Positions 63,194 to 64,000 of a DNA stretch of 64,000 nucleotides are shown one piece after another (positions within the stretch are counted from its first letter, which is position 1; every line of letters starts with the position of its first letter). The stretch is taken from assembly GCF_000518645.1 (NCBI RefSeq), contig NZ_JADZ01000006.1, forward strand, positions 62,001-126,000. The letters are read 5' to 3'. The DNA is from Curvibacter gracilis ATCC BAA-807. Lineage in GTDB: Bacteria > Pseudomonadota > Gammaproteobacteria > Burkholderiales > Burkholderiaceae_C. The notes under the pieces were generated by a model. It saw only the letters and a program-made list of their open reading frames with translations, was not told the origin of the DNA and did not search any database. The translations under genes were made by a program, and so were the position numbers.

Positions 63194-63910
63194 TCAGGGC
63201 ATGGGCAGGCAGTGCAGCCGCGCCGCGCGCCGCGCCCCCGTGGCCGGGCCCAGCCCCTGCAGCACCACGCTGTCGAGCTCGGGCAGGTAGACCACGCTGG
63301 CCGGCCCGAGCACGGTGTAGCGCGGGCTGTCCTTGAGGTGCTCTTCGAACACGGCCTGCACGCCGCTGAGCACATGCTCGATCACCAGCCGGCGCCGCCC
63401 GGTGTAGAGGCGCTCTGCCTTTTGCTCTGCCTTTTGCTCGGCTTTTTGCTCAGCCTTGTGCTCCCCCTTTTGGCCGGCGCGCGCCGGCGCCAGGCGCGTC
63501 TGGCCCTCAAAGCTCAGGCGCAGGCGCAGGGCGCCGTCGTGGCTCAGGCACTGGCCTTCGAGGCCGCTCAGGCAGCGCGGGGGCAGGGCCAGTTCCTCAT
63601 CGGGCAGGGGGTGCAGCTCGGGTTCTTGCAGGCGCTCGGGCGGCTGCGCCTTGAGGCGGGGGCAGGCGCGGCCGCCGGGGTCGCTCTCCAGCGCCCACAG
63701 ATGGGCCGGGGGGCTGCCGCCGGCCAGGGCCGTGCTGGCCAGAAAGTACTGCCCCTGATCGCTGCGCCACCAATGCCAGGCGGTGACGGTCGCGCCCACC
63801 GGATCGGGGCCGACCATGGCACGCACCGGCCAGGGGCTGCGCACAGCCTCCAGGGCCCACGAAGCAGGCAGGAACAGGCCCAGCAGGGCCAGCGCAAACA
63901 CGACACGCAT
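63194..63910 (-). CDS. Secreted protein with in-frame Lys-Ala-Glu-Gln repeat
   Basis: A 238-residue protein with an N-terminal signal peptide (MRVVFALALLGLFLPASWALE). The rest has no family that I recognise, though tracts such as LWALESDPGGRACPRL and YTVLGPASVVYLPELD look beta-rich. A short stretch GEHKAEQKAEQKAEQKAE comes from five 12-bp repeats. It converges with the AraC regulator 19 bp away. Possible function in the periplasm; unknown. Confidence 0.65.
   Translation of the reverse strand: MRVVFALALLGLFLPASWALEAVRSPWPVRAMVGPDPVGATVTAWHWWRSDQGQYFLASTALAGGSPPAHLWALESDPGGRACPRLKAQPPERLQEPELHPLPDEELALPPRCLSGLEGQCLSHDGALRLRLSFEGQTRLAPARAGQKGEHKAEQKAEQKAEQKAERLYTGRRRLVIEHVLSGVQAVFEEHLKDSPRYTVLGPASVVYLPELDSVVLQGLGPATGARRAARLHCLPMP
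63413..63472 (-). repeat. 12-bp in-frame tandem repeat in the secreted protein gene
   Basis: Five 12-bp units (CTCTGCCTTTTG type on the plus strand), the first two identical and the others with one to several substitutions. They encode QKAE units on the minus strand. Confidence 0.85.
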
Positions 63911-63968
63911 CGGGCGATCCGGGGTAAGACAGGCCCCGGAGTTTAGAGCCTGATGCGCCCGCCCCCGA

Positions 63969-64000
63969 TCAGCGCCGCGCCAGTGCCGCCTCGCGCAGCC
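63969..64000 (-). CDS. Possible 3' end of a minus-strand gene
   Basis: A TGA at 63969-63971 ends a minus-strand frame reading ...LREAALARR that is open to the window edge. The composition looks coding, but only about ten codons are visible, so the call is weak. Confidence 0.3.
   Translation of the reverse strand, partial: LREAALARR

Overview
The window is a 64 kb piece of a high-GC chromosome that most resembles Burkholderiales (Comamonadaceae or a close relative). The grounds are the recA-recX pair with a CTGT-N8-ACAG LexA box, the lptD-surA-rsmA order with amgK divergent from lptD, a tkt-gap pair, Bug-family and TctDE-type proteins, and long GC-driven shadow frames opposite nearly every gene. 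I see no rRNA, tRNA, CRISPR array, prophage or integrase. Genus cannot be fixed from the sequence alone.

Layout. 1-2.4 kb: 3' end of argC, then recX and recA on the minus strand. 2.4-5.1 kb: a MarR regulator with a palindromic candidate operator, and a TctDE-like two-component system. 5.2-10.4 kb: a SPOR protein, birA and a SET-domain methyltransferase (minus), facing a topoisomerase III with a C-terminal SWIB domain. 10.7-14.5 kb: a TetR/AidB-type divergent pair and a Bug-family binding protein broken by a 267-bp MITE-like element. 14.5-19 kb: a methyltransferase, a metallo-hydrolase lipoprotein, SlyD, SUI1/YciH, a DUF3820 protein and a diguanylate cyclase. 19-26.7 kb: a branched-chain amino-acid binding protein with an unknown partner, gap, tkt, a SpeD-like protein, murU and pepP. 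26.8-35.7 kb: two large c-di-GMP proteins around MOSC, GST and phytase-like genes.

35.7-42.4 kb holds a compact six-gene minus-strand operon: SPFH/SHOCT, DUF4178 zinc ribbon, DUF350, a seven-helix membrane spermidine synthase homologue, a Tat-exported FAD amine-oxidase-like lipoprotein, and a GNAT acetyltransferase. The last three genes overlap or abut. This is the strongest candidate here for an incompletely described system, probably a membrane-associated pathway that makes or modifies a polyamine-like amine.

42.5-46.6 kb: a miniature flagellar-rod-like protein, a PQQ/haem alcohol dehydrogenase, and a divergent AcoR-like regulator that lacks the sigma54-activating AAA+ domain. 46.8-52.5 kb: maeB, a secreted T1/Sa-type RNase with its barstar inhibitor, and a chemoreceptor. 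52.5-60.7 kb: rsmA, surA, lptD (minus), then amgK, rsmE and three unrecognised genes (plus). 60.7-64 kb: a cytochrome P450 divergent from an AraC regulator, then a secreted protein with an in-frame repeat.

Themes that connect regions are c-di-GMP turnover (three proteins), outer-membrane and cell-wall functions (lptD, surA, amgK, murU), and polyamine-like chemistry (the SpeD-like protein and the SpeE-like operon). Functions are read from recognisable motifs; no database search was run.
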